Of a DNA stretch of 28,252 nucleotides, positions 1-7,724 are shown one piece after another; the stretch's first letter is position 1; each line of letters starts with the position of its first letter. Origin of the DNA: CAYQPF01 sp964419225 (GTDB taxonomy: Bacteria > Cloacimonadota > Cloacimonadia > Cloacimonadales > CAYQPF01); NCBI GenBank assembly GCA_964419225.1, contig CAYQPF010000054.1, positions 1-28,252 on the forward strand, read 5' to 3'. The position numbers were made by a program, and so were the translations under genes. The notes under the pieces were generated by a model. It had not been told where the DNA came from. It searched no databases and worked only from the letters and a program-made list of their open reading frames with translations.

Positions 1-2092
1 GAGTCTTCCTTCAGAGATCAGTTCATTAACAAGTCTTCAAAGCTTAGATTTGAGTGATAATCAATTATCAATTCTCCCTAAAGAGCTATGTAGATTAAAT
101 CTAAGGCTTCATTCTCGCGAAATTTTTTTTCTGTATTATACTTCATTTAAACGCAGTATCAGTATTAATTCTAAAGGGATAAACATAGCAAACAACCCCA
201 TTGAAAAAGAACTCGGGGATATCATCAATAAATCTCGAAAAGAAATTGAAATTTTCCTGCAACAATACTCAACCGGAGATAAAGAACAAAATGAGATAAA
301 AATTGTCTTAATCGGAGAAGGTGGTTCAGGTAAAACTTCTTTAGTAAAGAGGTTGTTTGAGGAAGACTTCGATCCTAACGAATCACAAACTCACGGAATC
401 ATCATTAAATCAAAAGAGTTAGACATAAATGGCAAGAAAGTTAAAGCGAATTTCTGGGATTTTGGTGGACAGTTAATAATGCATGCCGCTCATCAATTTT
501 TCCTTTCCAAGGATACATTGTACATATTAGTAGTCAGTCCACGGGAAAATGACAGCAGAATCTCCAATCTTATGATCAATAAATTTATGAGGCAAATCGA
601 AACCTTCGGGGGTGATTCTCGGATTATGGTTGTTATTTCCAAAATTGATGAAGATAAGGCAGCTTTTGATTTAAATCGAACTGACTTAAAATTGGAATAC
701 AAGAATATAGTCGATTTTCACAGAATATCAGCCAAAGATAACAAAGGGATTTATGAATTTGAGCAAAGTTTGACAAATGAAATTGGAAAACTTCCTTCAC
801 TTACTAGAAGGTGGACAGAAAACTGGCTGGAAGTAAAAAAAGCCTTGGAAAATATGACAGAAAACCATATTGCTTACACAAGTTATCAGGATATCTGCAA
901 CCAGCTCAAGGTTTATAAAATTGAAGAGCAGATTGTTCTTCTGGAATATTTAAATAATCTTGGAATTATAACCAGATTCAAGAAATATGAACTGAAAAAC
1001 ACAAATATCCTTAAACCAAGATGGGTAACGAATGCTATATATAGAATAATAAATTCCATTAAGCTCGAAGCTAACCATGGAATAATAAGTAAACATGATG
1101 TTAATAGTATTTTACATAGCAAAGAAGAATGCAAAGACTTAGCAAAGATTGAAGAAATTTGTTATACACATGAAGAACAACAGTTTATTATCGATTTAAT
1201 GAAAGAATTCCATTTAGCTTATGATTATCAGTCTGCCAAAGAAAAAATCATGGTTCCTTCTTTGTTAAATAAATCTGAGCCTGACTTTAATAAATCCATA
1301 GAAACCGAATCTCTGAAACTTAGATTGAAATATCATTATCTTCCTGATTCTGTCATGCCGAACTTCATTGTCAGAATTAATAGCCAAATAGTTGATGAAA
1401 AACTCTGGAGAAGCGGGGTTCTTTTTGAGGATGATCTCAAATGGAGAGCATTGGTTAAAGAGAAAAATCTTGAAGACAGCATCTATATTTATATTTCCGG
1501 TCTTTTACGTCGGGATGCCATTCCTGTCATTTTGGATCATTTTAGGGAAATTAACAGTCACTTCGATAGGGTTAGTGTTAAAACAGAAATATGTATCAAA
1601 GATGATTTCTATTACGATTTTAATGATTTGATGACTTATCTTAAAAAAGGAAAAGAAGAAATTTTCATTCCTAAATTTGAAATGGATTTTAGAATCAGTG
1701 ATATTTTAGGTGAATATATTAGTAATTTTGACAAAAGAGGAGGGGTTATCGTGGTAAACAAAGTTTTGAATGTAAATAATTCAGGCAATATGCAATTGGT
1801 TGAAGAAAATTCAGGTGAAATAAACTTTTCTATTTCCCATAATGAATCTACAGACATCATCCGGCTTTTTCTGGAAGAATTACAGAAATCTGATGTCCCA
1901 CAAGAAATTAAAGATGATGCGGTTACTATTGTCACTGAAATTGATAAAAGTATAAAAGAGAAAAAACCAAAAGTTATGATCAGCTCCTTAATAAATGGTC
2001 TAAAAGACATTTCAGTATTATTTACAGCAACTCAGGGACTTATTACCGCTACACCGAAACTGATTGAATGTTTTAGCAACTTAATCAAGTAA
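1..2092 (+). CDS. Roco-family GTPase (LRR-Roc-COR), 5' end cut by window edge
   Basis: Predicted GTP-binding switch protein. A TTG at 50 opens a frame, but the frame is already open from base 2 and encodes a leucine-rich repeat (LTSLQSLDLSDNQLSILP) running into it, so the gene starts before the window. Numbering from the TTG, the Roc GTPase domain covers about 83-250: P-loop GEGGSGKTS near 89, switch motif DFGGQ near 137, SKID (in place of NKxD) near 197 and SAKD near 226. A COR domain follows (about 260-550; it includes LKPRWVTNAIYRI). The last 115 residues are a different domain: an Asn/Ser/Gly-rich strand-like stretch, then charged helices and a hydrophobic end (LFTATQGLITATPKLIECF). Roco proteins are GTP-regulated dimers in which the LRR part usually receives the signal. 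The next gene on the same strand is a SIR2-TPR protein, 102 bases away, which suggests a shared defence role (inference). Spot-counted G+C is low, about 32% in one 60-base row. Confidence 0.9.
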   Translation, partial: SLPSEISSLTSLQSLDLSDNQLSILPKELCRLNLRLHSREIFFLYYTSFKRSISINSKGINIANNPIEKELGDIINKSRKEIEIFLQQYSTGDKEQNEIKIVLIGEGGSGKTSLVKRLFEEDFDPNESQTHGIIIKSKELDINGKKVKANFWDFGGQLIMHAAHQFFLSKDTLYILVVSPRENDSRISNLMINKFMRQIETFGGDSRIMVVISKIDEDKAAFDLNRTDLKLEYKNIVDFHRISAKDNKGIYEFEQSLTNEIGKLPSLTRRWTENWLEVKKALENMTENHIAYTSYQDICNQLKVYKIEEQIVLLEYLNNLGIITRFKKYELKNTNILKPRWVTNAIYRIINSIKLEANHGIISKHDVNSILHSKEECKDLAKIEEICYTHEEQQFIIDLMKEFHLAYDYQSAKEKIMVPSLLNKSEPDFNKSIETESLKLRLKYHYLPDSVMPNFIVRINSQIVDEKLWRSGVLFEDDLKWRALVKEKNLEDSIYIYISGLLRRDAIPVILDHFREINSHFDRVSVKTEICIKDDFYYDFNDLMTYLKKGKEEIFIPKFEMDFRISDILGEYISNFDKRGGVIVVNKVLNVNNSGNMQLVEENSGEINFSISHNESTDIIRLFLEELQKSDVPQEIKDDAVTIVTEIDKSIKEKKPKVMISSLINGLKDISVLFTATQGLITATPKLIECFSNLIK

Positions 2093-2126
2093 GAGTTAGC
2101 AATATATTCCTTAATAAAATTTTAAT

Positions 2127-2157
2127 TTGACATTATAAGAATAAAAAGAATTATGTA
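2127..2157 (+). promoter_or_regulatory. candidate promoter of the SIR2-TPR gene
   Basis: A consensus -35 TTGACA (2127-2132) is followed after 19 bases by TATGTA (2152-2157). The spacer is longer than the usual 17 and the DNA is AT-rich, so this may be chance. If real, the SIR2 gene has its own start of transcription besides read-through from the Roco gene. AGGAG at 2184-2188 sits 6 bases before the ATG. Confidence 0.3.
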
Positions 2158-2194
2158 TTATATGTTTATTTAAGGTTAATAAAAGGAGCAGTTA

Positions 2195-4234
2195 ATGGAG
2201 AATGTACCAAAAGAAATATCTTTAAACGAGTTCATGAAACAATATGCTTCAGATAAAGATAAAGATACACGTAAATTTTGTTTTATTTTAGGTGCGGGAG
2301 CTTCCAAGCAATCCAATATACCCACAGGTGCTGAGTTAGCTCAGAAATGGCTGGAAGAAATTAACGACAAATATGATAAAAAAACTGTAACAGACTGGAT
2401 GGCAAACATCGGATTAAATCATGAAAATACTTCTGAAAAGTACTCGGATATTTATGAAAAAAGATTTGAAATAAATAAGCAGGAAGGATATTTTTATTTA
2501 GAAAAAATAATGGAAAGTGCTGAACCAAGTTTTGGGTATTCAGTATTAGCTCAGATACTTGAAAAAACACAGGATAATCTCATTATAACAACAAACTTTG
2601 ATAATTTGTTGGAAAGTGCCATGTTTATTTACACACAAAAGAGGCCGTTAATTTTGGGTCATGAATCACTAGCCGGTTACATTAAAATATTTTCAAAGAG
2701 ACCTATCATTGTAAAAATCCATAGAGATTTATTACTCAATCCGAAGAACAGCCATGAAGAAACAGGGACAATGGAAAAGAGTTGGGAGGAAAATCTGTCA
2801 GTAGTATTACAATATTATACTCCGCTTGTGATAGGATATGGTGGTAATGATGGCAGTTTAATGAATTTCTTAAGTAAACAAAACTGTCCAAGCAGTGGGA
2901 TGTTTTGGTTCTATTGGGAAGAAGGTGGCTTGCCAAGCAAGAAAATTCTGGATTTACTGTTAAAATATGATGGTTATCTTGTCCCGATAAAGGGCTTTGA
3001 TGAACTTATGCTAAAATTTAATCAAGTGCTGAATTATAAACTGTTTGATGATGAGTTGAAAAATATTGCCCAGAAGAGAATGGAATCCTATCGAAAGCAA
3101 TTAGAAAGCATTAACTCCAATGAGAAAACAAGTGCTGAAGTAAAAGATATGATCCTGGATGCAGCAAAGAAGCAAAAGAAGTCCCCTTGGTTATTAATTA
3201 TTGAAATTGAAAACGAAAAAGATATTGAAAAGAAAAATGAGATGTTCAGATCAGGAATTGAAGAGTTTAAAAATAATGTTGAATTTGTTTTGTCTTATAT
3301 CTCGTTTCTCTTAAAAATAAAAATGGACTACACAGAAGCAGATAAGTACTACAAGAGAGTTCTTGAACTAGAACCTAATAATGCAATAAATATCGAGACT
3401 TATGCCATTTTCCTAAGTGAACAAAAAAAGGACTACTCGGAAGCCGAGGTTTTCTATAAGAAAGCTTTGGAATTGGATCCAAAGAATGCAAGAAATACCG
3501 AGAATTATGCTGTTTTTCTGACTAACCATAAGAAGGACTATACAAATGCTGAGGTTTTCTATAAGAGAGCTTTGGAATTGGATCCCAATGAGGCAACAAA
3601 TACCGGGAATTATGCTGTTTTCCTGGAAAATCAAATAAACGATTATGCAGAAGCCGAGGTTTTCTATAAGAGAGCTTTAAAGTTAGATCCCAAGAATGCA
3701 AGAATTTCCGGGAATTATGCCATTTTTCTAACTAACCAAAAAAAAGACTATGCAGAAGCCGAGGTTTTCTATAAGAAAGCTTTGGAGTTGGATCCGAAGG
3801 ATGCAAGAAATACCGGGAATTATGCCAATTTTCTGGAAACTCAAAAAAAAGACTATGCTAAAGCCGAGGTTTATTATAAGAAAGCTTTGGATTTGGATCC
3901 AAAACATGCAAATACCACAGGCAATTATGCAAAGCTATTGATAGAAGCAGAGAAATACGAAGAAGCTGAGAAACTAGTAGATAAAGCTTTCGAATTAAAT
4001 CAGAATGAAGAAACTGATTTACTTATTGAAGTATGGTATTACAGGTATGCGATTTATGATAAATGGTATGAAGAAGCTGAAAAGGAGATTTCGAGTCTTT
4101 TGAAAAAAGGGATTAGATCTGTCGGATGGAATCTGGATACTGTTTATGAGAAAGCAATCAAGCTTGGACACAAAAATCCAGATAAACTATTGGAGTTTAA
4201 GAATAGAATGACACAGGAAGAAGAGAAGACGTAA
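2195..4234 (+). CDS. SIR2-like NADase with C-terminal TPR array
   Basis: Predicted cytoplasmic NAD+-consuming effector. The N-terminal part (about 25-280) is a SIR2-like domain: nucleotide loop GAGAS at 33-37, TTNFD with Asn134 and Asp136, KIHRD with the candidate catalytic His176, and GYGGND at 214-219. These are the expected positions for an active SIR2 fold. Zinc-binding Cys pairs of protein deacetylases are not evident, which fits the defence-type SIR2 branch. A charged linker leads to at least seven TPR units (about 375-620), five of them almost identical 35-residue copies, then a short helical tail. The ATG has AGGAG 6 bases upstream. It lies directly downstream of the LRR-Roc-COR gene and is similarly AT-rich. 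SIR2 domains in Thoeris, DSR and SIR2-Argonaute systems deplete NAD+ on phage sensing; that this one does so, gated by the Roco protein, is inference. No further gene of the module is visible before 4811. Confidence 0.88.
   Translation: MENVPKEISLNEFMKQYASDKDKDTRKFCFILGAGASKQSNIPTGAELAQKWLEEINDKYDKKTVTDWMANIGLNHENTSEKYSDIYEKRFEINKQEGYFYLEKIMESAEPSFGYSVLAQILEKTQDNLIITTNFDNLLESAMFIYTQKRPLILGHESLAGYIKIFSKRPIIVKIHRDLLLNPKNSHEETGTMEKSWEENLSVVLQYYTPLVIGYGGNDGSLMNFLSKQNCPSSGMFWFYWEEGGLPSKKILDLLLKYDGYLVPIKGFDELMLKFNQVLNYKLFDDELKNIAQKRMESYRKQLESINSNEKTSAEVKDMILDAAKKQKKSPWLLIIEIENEKDIEKKNEMFRSGIEEFKNNVEFVLSYISFLLKIKMDYTEADKYYKRVLELEPNNAINIETYAIFLSEQKKDYSEAEVFYKKALELDPKNARNTENYAVFLTNHKKDYTNAEVFYKRALELDPNEATNTGNYAVFLENQINDYAEAEVFYKRALKLDPKNARISGNYAIFLTNQKKDYAEAEVFYKKALELDPKDARNTGNYANFLETQKKDYAKAEVYYKKALDLDPKHANTTGNYAKLLIEAEKYEEAEKLVDKAFELNQNEETDLLIEVWYYRYAIYDKWYEEAEKEISSLLKKGIRSVGWNLDTVYEKAIKLGHKNPDKLLEFKNRMTQEEEKT
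3422..3946 (+). repeat. 105-base tandem repeat encoding near-identical TPR units
   Basis: Five in-frame copies of exactly 105 bases start at 3422, 3527, 3632, 3737 and 3842. Each encodes a 35-residue unit such as DYAEAEVFYKKALELDP plus NARNTGNYAVFL. Long stretches are conserved at the DNA level, for example gaggttttctataagaaagc. A weaker unit precedes (3317-3421) and another degenerate one follows. The DNA similarity points to recent duplication or gene conversion within the gene. Confidence 0.9.
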
Positions 4235-4494
4235 TGTGAATCATCTCTTCAGCTTGAGCCTGTGTGATTTCAAATTCAGACAGTTTCACTGTCCTGAATT
4301 CAAATGTGCTTAATAATAATCTTCCATCCTACCCGACAGGAATTGATCAGCATTCAAACCTGCAGCTTTAGAAATTATGCAAACAAACATATAATGTAGG
4401 AATAATTTGGGATTTTGCAGGTATTGTCCTTCAATTTTCTCCGATCATAAGACCAATAACGTTTGCTAACCTGCAATATGTCAAACACTTATTC

Positions 4495-4530
4495 CCCCTC
4501 TCTTTGCAAGAGAGGGGTCAGGGGTGAGTT
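4495..4530 (+). repeat. dispersed hairpin element with G-rich tail, copy 1
   Basis: CCCCTCTC (4495-4502) and GAGAGGGG (4510-4517) form a perfect 8-bp stem with a 7-base loop, followed by tcaggggtgagtt. The same 36 bases recur with four changes at 6399-6434. Confidence 0.8.
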
Positions 4531-4750
4531 GGAGAATGGGATCTTTTCTTCTATTACATTTCATTTTTTGCCCAGCCTCAAAACTATCAGAATAAAGTTT
4601 TGTCCCTCGGACAATTTGGAAGAGAAAAGAACTGACCTTTACCAGAATAAATATTATCTTATCCTACCTATCCTGTTTATCGATGCTAAATATTCCGAAT
4701 CCTTGCTCCCTTCCCCTAATTGTCAACTCTCAACTCTCAACTCCCTTCCT

Positions 4751-4792
4751 GTCCATATCGTCCATACTGTCCATTGAGTCCATATAGTCCAT
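4751..4792 (+). repeat. degenerate 9-base tandem array (GTCCATnnn)
   Basis: GTCCAT starts at 4751, 4760, 4769, 4778 and 4787, with the other three bases variable (atc, act, tga, ata). The array sits just beyond the stop codon of the MlrC-like gene. Confidence 0.85.
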
Positions 4793-4810
4793 TTCTCGGA
4801 AATCTATTCC

Positions 4811-6229
4811 CTATATCAGCTCATACTTCTTGCTGTAACTCAATCTGCTCAGCACCTCATCTGTACAGCCCTGCGACAGAGCCATATATGCTTTGGCAGC
4901 AATCTCCTTGAAATCTTCTGTCAGATATCCCAGTTTTACGACAATCACATCCTTCTGGAGATAATCGATTTCCAACGCCTGAAACATATCTACACTGGTA
5001 AAACCAATATGCTTAGAAGAAAGGATCAAATCAAATTGCTCTGTCTTGAACAGAATCAGCACAGCTTTAAACAAACCAAAACCTGCGACGATTTTAATCG
5101 GTGTACCTGTCAATTCCACAGGCTGACAATACATCGTATCGTAGTGTCCGCCTACAGTGAGGGTGATCAGCTGATTGAGTTTTGTCTGACAGATTTGCAC
5201 AGCCCGAGGATCATAAATCCCGGCGACCAGGATCTGCTTCCCCTGACAATGATCCTTCAACTCATTACTCAATAATCCAATAACTGTGGTATTATCTGCA
5301 GTGGATCCTGCAGTTGGATTATCTCCGGAATCAGAAACAAACACAGGCTTACAATTATCCTGCAATGCCAAAGTCAAGGCTTGAAGTGGGGGATAGGAAG
5401 GTGAGGAAAAGCTGAACTTATTCTGCTGTTCAACGAATTTGTCTGTCAGATACTCAGCATATTTCTGTGCTTTCTCCTGATTATTCTTTGTTACTACTAA
5501 CGCTGTAACTCCGTTTTCCATAGCGTCAGCCCAGGGAAAACCCAGTAAATAAGAAGCAGAACAGACTTCCGGATCTTCTTCGATCTTGTATAATTCACAT
5601 ATAAGTGACTTCATCGGTTCACAGTCTGTCTCCGACTTTTCTCCGGCAATCAGGCAATCTATGGTTTTGTGACCCATGGTCAATTTGGTTTTGGTTTGCA
5701 GAGAATAATCCGCCATCTCTGCTGCTTTGTAGCCTGTTTCATAGGCATCCAGGTGGGGAGCTGTCTTAAATCCTGTGTAAGCATCAGCACAGGTCAGCAT
5801 GATTTCCGTTACGGTTGCATGCATATCCAACCCGCAAAAGACGGGAATATCAGGGTACAAGGCTTTGATCTCCTTTAAGAGATCTGACTCGGCTGAACCG
5901 ATGTTTTTCACCCGCATAGAACCGTGCAATGCCAAAACAAAGGCATCAATTTTTGGAGCTTCCTGCAAATAAGCAAAGAATTTTACTTTCAGTTGATTAT
6001 AAAAATGCTCATCTATTTCACCGTTAGGCACTGCTTTGGCAAACATCAGAGGAAACATAGTATATTCCGGCTTGCTTTCAAAGAACTCTATGATCCCTTT
6101 TGCTAATAAAAAAGCATTCCGGTTCGCAAAGATCTCCTCTTTTTCAAACACCAGAAAATCTTCCGGTCCTGTGATGATCGGATTAAATGTATTCGATTCG
6201 TGGAAAAATCCACCTATTGCTATATTCAT
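4811..6229 (-). CDS. M81 family metallopeptidase, MlrC-like
   Basis: Predicted 472-residue zinc-dependent hydrolase of the MlrC (microcystinase C) family, which cleaves linearised cyclic peptides in Sphingomonas; the substrate here is unknown. The protein opens with MNIAIGGFFHESNTFNP, the standard family start, and has the metal-binding patterns GLDMHATVT (Asp and His) and APHLDAYETGY (His), plus HGSM and a GDNPTAGSTADNT loop that matches the DNPGGG region of relatives. An upstream in-frame ATG would add 10 residues, but AGGAGGA at 6234-6240 sits 4 bases before the ATG at 6229, so the shorter start is chosen. It is on the same strand as, and 324 bases downstream of, the CutC-like gene; the repeat-filled gap argues against tight coupling. 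No signal peptide is seen, so a cytoplasmic role in peptide or amide turnover is likely. Confidence 0.87.
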   Translation of the reverse strand: MNIAIGGFFHESNTFNPIITGPEDFLVFEKEEIFANRNAFLLAKGIIEFFESKPEYTMFPLMFAKAVPNGEIDEHFYNQLKVKFFAYLQEAPKIDAFVLALHGSMRVKNIGSAESDLLKEIKALYPDIPVFCGLDMHATVTEIMLTCADAYTGFKTAPHLDAYETGYKAAEMADYSLQTKTKLTMGHKTIDCLIAGEKSETDCEPMKSLICELYKIEEDPEVCSASYLLGFPWADAMENGVTALVVTKNNQEKAQKYAEYLTDKFVEQQNKFSFSSPSYPPLQALTLALQDNCKPVFVSDSGDNPTAGSTADNTTVIGLLSNELKDHCQGKQILVAGIYDPRAVQICQTKLNQLITLTVGGHYDTMYCQPVELTGTPIKIVAGFGLFKAVLILFKTEQFDLILSSKHIGFTSVDMFQALEIDYLQKDVIVVKLGYLTEDFKEIAAKAYMALSQGCTDEVLSRLSYSKKYELI

Positions 6230-6292
6230 CGTGTCCTCCTTTTCCCTTTTTGACAGCACTACTCGTATCTTGGCTTCAGCTCTCTTCCCCCT

Positions 6293-6332
6293 GTCCGTGT
6301 AAGTCAGTGCCAGTCCGTGTTCGTCCGTGTTA
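6293..6332 (+). repeat. degenerate 10-base tandem array (GTCCGTGTnn)
   Basis: Four units of exactly 10 bases: gtccgtgtaa, gtcagtgcca, gtccgtgttc, gtccgtgtta. A close relative is at 7402-7441, upstream of the cutC-like gene. Confidence 0.85.
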
Positions 6333-6398
6333 GGGTCATCCTACTCTTTTCTTAGTATTTGCCTGATGTCTCAGCGTTTTTCTTGGTCTCATTTCGCT

Positions 6399-6434
6399 CC
6401 CCTCGCTTTGTAAGAGAGGGGCCGGGGGTGAGTT
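6399..6434 (+). repeat. dispersed hairpin element with G-rich tail, copy 2
   Basis: CCCCTCGC (6399-6406), 7-base loop, GAGAGGGG (6414-6421), then ccgggggtgagtt. It differs at four of 36 positions from the copy at 4495-4530; one change puts a mismatch in the stem. Confidence 0.8.
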
Positions 6435-6553
6435 ATTCTCTCCAACAGACACCTTTCCTCTTTCGCTCTCCGTGAGCTTCGCGGCTCCGCGTGAGATAAT
6501 CTCGGAAAAGCATCTCTCGTGGGAAAATATTTTCCTCATCCTGTACGTCCTGT

Positions 6554-7315
6554 CTATCCCTGTTTAATATTCTCTAAAAGCGTCTTTATCTTCTTCACCT
6601 TAGCGAAATCTGATCTTCTTATCTCGAATTCTGCCGTTTGCGTCTTTCCACCCATGGAAATGTGCTTCGATCGGAAATCCATCTGACTGTCAATTCTCAT
6701 ATTAGCTGACATATGAAACTCTTTAGCATGGGTATTTTGCAGAATAAACTCAATATTATTTTCATTTATTCCTGCCCCTGGCATGATGCTGATTCTGTCA
6801 TTTGCAATTCTGACCAACTCTTTTATCAATGACATTCCTTCGAGAGCACTGTTTTTCTGACCGGAGGTAAGTATTCTGTCGGCACCGGTTACTATGATAT
6901 CTTCCAATGCCTGGAATGGATCTTTGGTCATATCAAAAGCTCTGTGAAAGGTCACAACCATTGGTCTGGCCAGATCGACCAGTTCTTTCGTCCGTTTGAT
7001 ATCAACAGTTCCATCCGGATGAAGGATCCCTAAAACAACCCCGTCAGCTCCTGCTTCTTTAGCATTCATAACATCCTGCTGCATAACTGCAAACTCAAGA
7101 TCTGAATAGCAGAAATCACCGCCCCGCGGCCTGATGATCACTTGTAACCCTATATGCAAGTGCTTTCTGGCAAGTTGCACCATTCCCAAAGAGGGCGTTG
7201 TCCCGCCTTCCAGAAGATTGTCACAAAGCTCAATCCTGTCAGCTCCTGCTTCCTGAGCAATGATAGCGGACTCAACTGAATCAAGGCAAATCTCTAATTT
7301 ATATTCATGAGGCAT
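6554..7315 (-). CDS. cutC: CutC family protein
   Basis: 253-residue TIM-barrel protein of the CutC family, historically linked to copper tolerance, although the biochemical activity is unsettled. Family signatures are clear: LEICLDSVESAIIAQEAGAD at the N-terminus, RIELCDNLLEGGTTPS, VIIRPRGGDFCYS, TFHRAFDMTKDP, GADRILTSGQ and IMPGAGIN near the C-terminus. An upstream in-frame ATG at 7378 would add 21 residues, but AGGAGGA at 7321-7327 lies 5 bases before the ATG at 7315, which is taken as the start. The length equals the usual family size. The protein has no signal peptide and should be cytoplasmic. It is followed on the same strand by the MlrC-like gene. No copper-responsive operator is recognisable upstream, only short repeats. 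Confidence 0.93.
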   Translation of the reverse strand: MPHEYKLEICLDSVESAIIAQEAGADRIELCDNLLEGGTTPSLGMVQLARKHLHIGLQVIIRPRGGDFCYSDLEFAVMQQDVMNAKEAGADGVVLGILHPDGTVDIKRTKELVDLARPMVVTFHRAFDMTKDPFQALEDIIVTGADRILTSGQKNSALEGMSLIKELVRIANDRISIMPGAGINENNIEFILQNTHAKEFHMSANMRIDSQMDFRSKHISMGGKTQTAEFEIRRSDFAKVKKIKTLLENIKQG

Positions 7316-7401
7316 AGTTTTCCTCCTAAAAGGAATATCAATTTGCGAATAGTTCGTGTCAATCGTTTTCTCGAACACTTTTTTAGTATCTCATGTTTCC
7401 T

Positions 7402-7441
7402 GTCTGTGTAAGTCGGTGTTAGTCAGTGCTAGTCTGTGTAA
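7402..7441 (+). repeat. degenerate 10-base tandem array (GTCnGTGnnA)
   Basis: Four exact 10-base units: gtctgtgtaa, gtcggtgtta, gtcagtgcta, gtctgtgtaa. Same period and word as 6293-6332. Confidence 0.85.
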
Positions 7442-7468
7442 CTTGGAATAACATCCCAGTTCAACTTC

Positions 7469-7482
7469 TGAGGATTTCGTCA
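7469..7482. promoter_or_regulatory. outlying copy of the TGACGATTTCGTCA palindrome
   Basis: TGAGGATTTCGTCA differs by one base from the palindrome found three times at 11539-11642. Its presence about 240 bases past the 3' end of the M6 protease gene suggests either a dispersed element or a pair of sites flanking that gene. Confidence 0.4.
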
Positions 7483-7561
7483 TTACCAAAGAAAACGATA
7501 TATCAGAAGCGATTCATGAGAACCGGTTCTTCTCCATTTTCTAACTAGTGTCATGTCAAAC

Positions 7562-7659
7562 ATGAAATGACTGTAGAGAAGTATAGCATAAATGTGTAAA
7601 TAACCTGCGACTCAATTCTCCTCTAGAGAGGAGTACCCGCGAAGCGGGGGAGGTGTGTT
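7562..7659 (+). repeat. 98-base dispersed two-hairpin element, copy A
   Basis: The 57-base core (7603-7659) matches the reverse complement of 17961-18017 at all but one position, and the similarity continues through the preceding 40 bases at roughly 80%. The core has two hairpins: CTCCTCT/AGAGGAG with a 2-base loop (7618-7633) and CCCGC-gaa-GCGGG (7636-7648), followed by a G-rich end ggaggtgtgtt. It encodes no protein. It resembles REP- or MITE-like intergenic elements. Confidence 0.85.
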
Positions 7660-7724
7660 ATGCCCCGTTGATCAATATTCCTTCAGACAGTTTACACTTG
7701 ACTCTTCACTAGTTTGTCCTGGGC

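Larger units (their letters stand above)
4235..4810. other. intergenic region with hairpins and short repeats, no supported gene
   Basis: No gene with a start site is supported here. A hairpin at 4274-4299 (ATTCA-GACAG, loop tttca, CTGTC, one bulge, TGAAT) lies 40 bases after the SIR2 stop and might end its transcript, though no T-run follows. The minus strand at 4200-4450 has short open frames with protein-like composition (for example LSEFEITQAQAEEMIH) broken by stops, possibly a decayed gene; this is weak. Further on lie a hairpin element (4495-4530), three copies of caactct/caactcc (4724-4744) and a nine-base tandem array (4751-4792). Confidence 0.5.
6230..6553. other. intergenic region between cutC-like and mlrC-like genes
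   Basis: No gene is supported. It holds a 10-base tandem array (6293-6332), the second copy of the hairpin/G-tail element (6399-6434) and, next to the CutC stop codon, a run of tcctgt words spaced 9 bases apart. The AGGAGGA ribosome site of the MlrC-like gene is at 6234-6240. Confidence 0.5.
7316..7724. other. intergenic region with several repeat elements
   Basis: No gene is supported. It contains the ribosome site of cutC (7321-7327), a 10-base tandem array (7402-7441), a one-mismatch copy of the TGACGATTTCGTCA palindrome (7469-7482), the perfect 12-base palindrome AGAACCGGTTCT (7519-7530) and a 98-base two-hairpin element (7562-7659). Confidence 0.5.

Noticed and set aside
3422..3946. Regular 105-base repeats that could be taken for a CRISPR or satellite array
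   Set aside because: The units are in frame within a gene and encode TPR helices; there are no spacers.
4240..4450. Short minus-strand frames with protein-like words such as LSEFEITQAQAEEMIH
   Set aside because: Each is interrupted by stops in less than 50 codons and has no start; a decayed gene is possible but not supported without a database match.
4463..4777. Open frame of 104 codons on the + strand
   Set aside because: It consists largely of repeat words and a hairpin element; composition is not protein-like and no ribosome site is present.
6336..6539. Open frame of 67 codons on the minus strand
   Set aside because: It runs through a dispersed hairpin element and has no ribosome site or recognisable motif.
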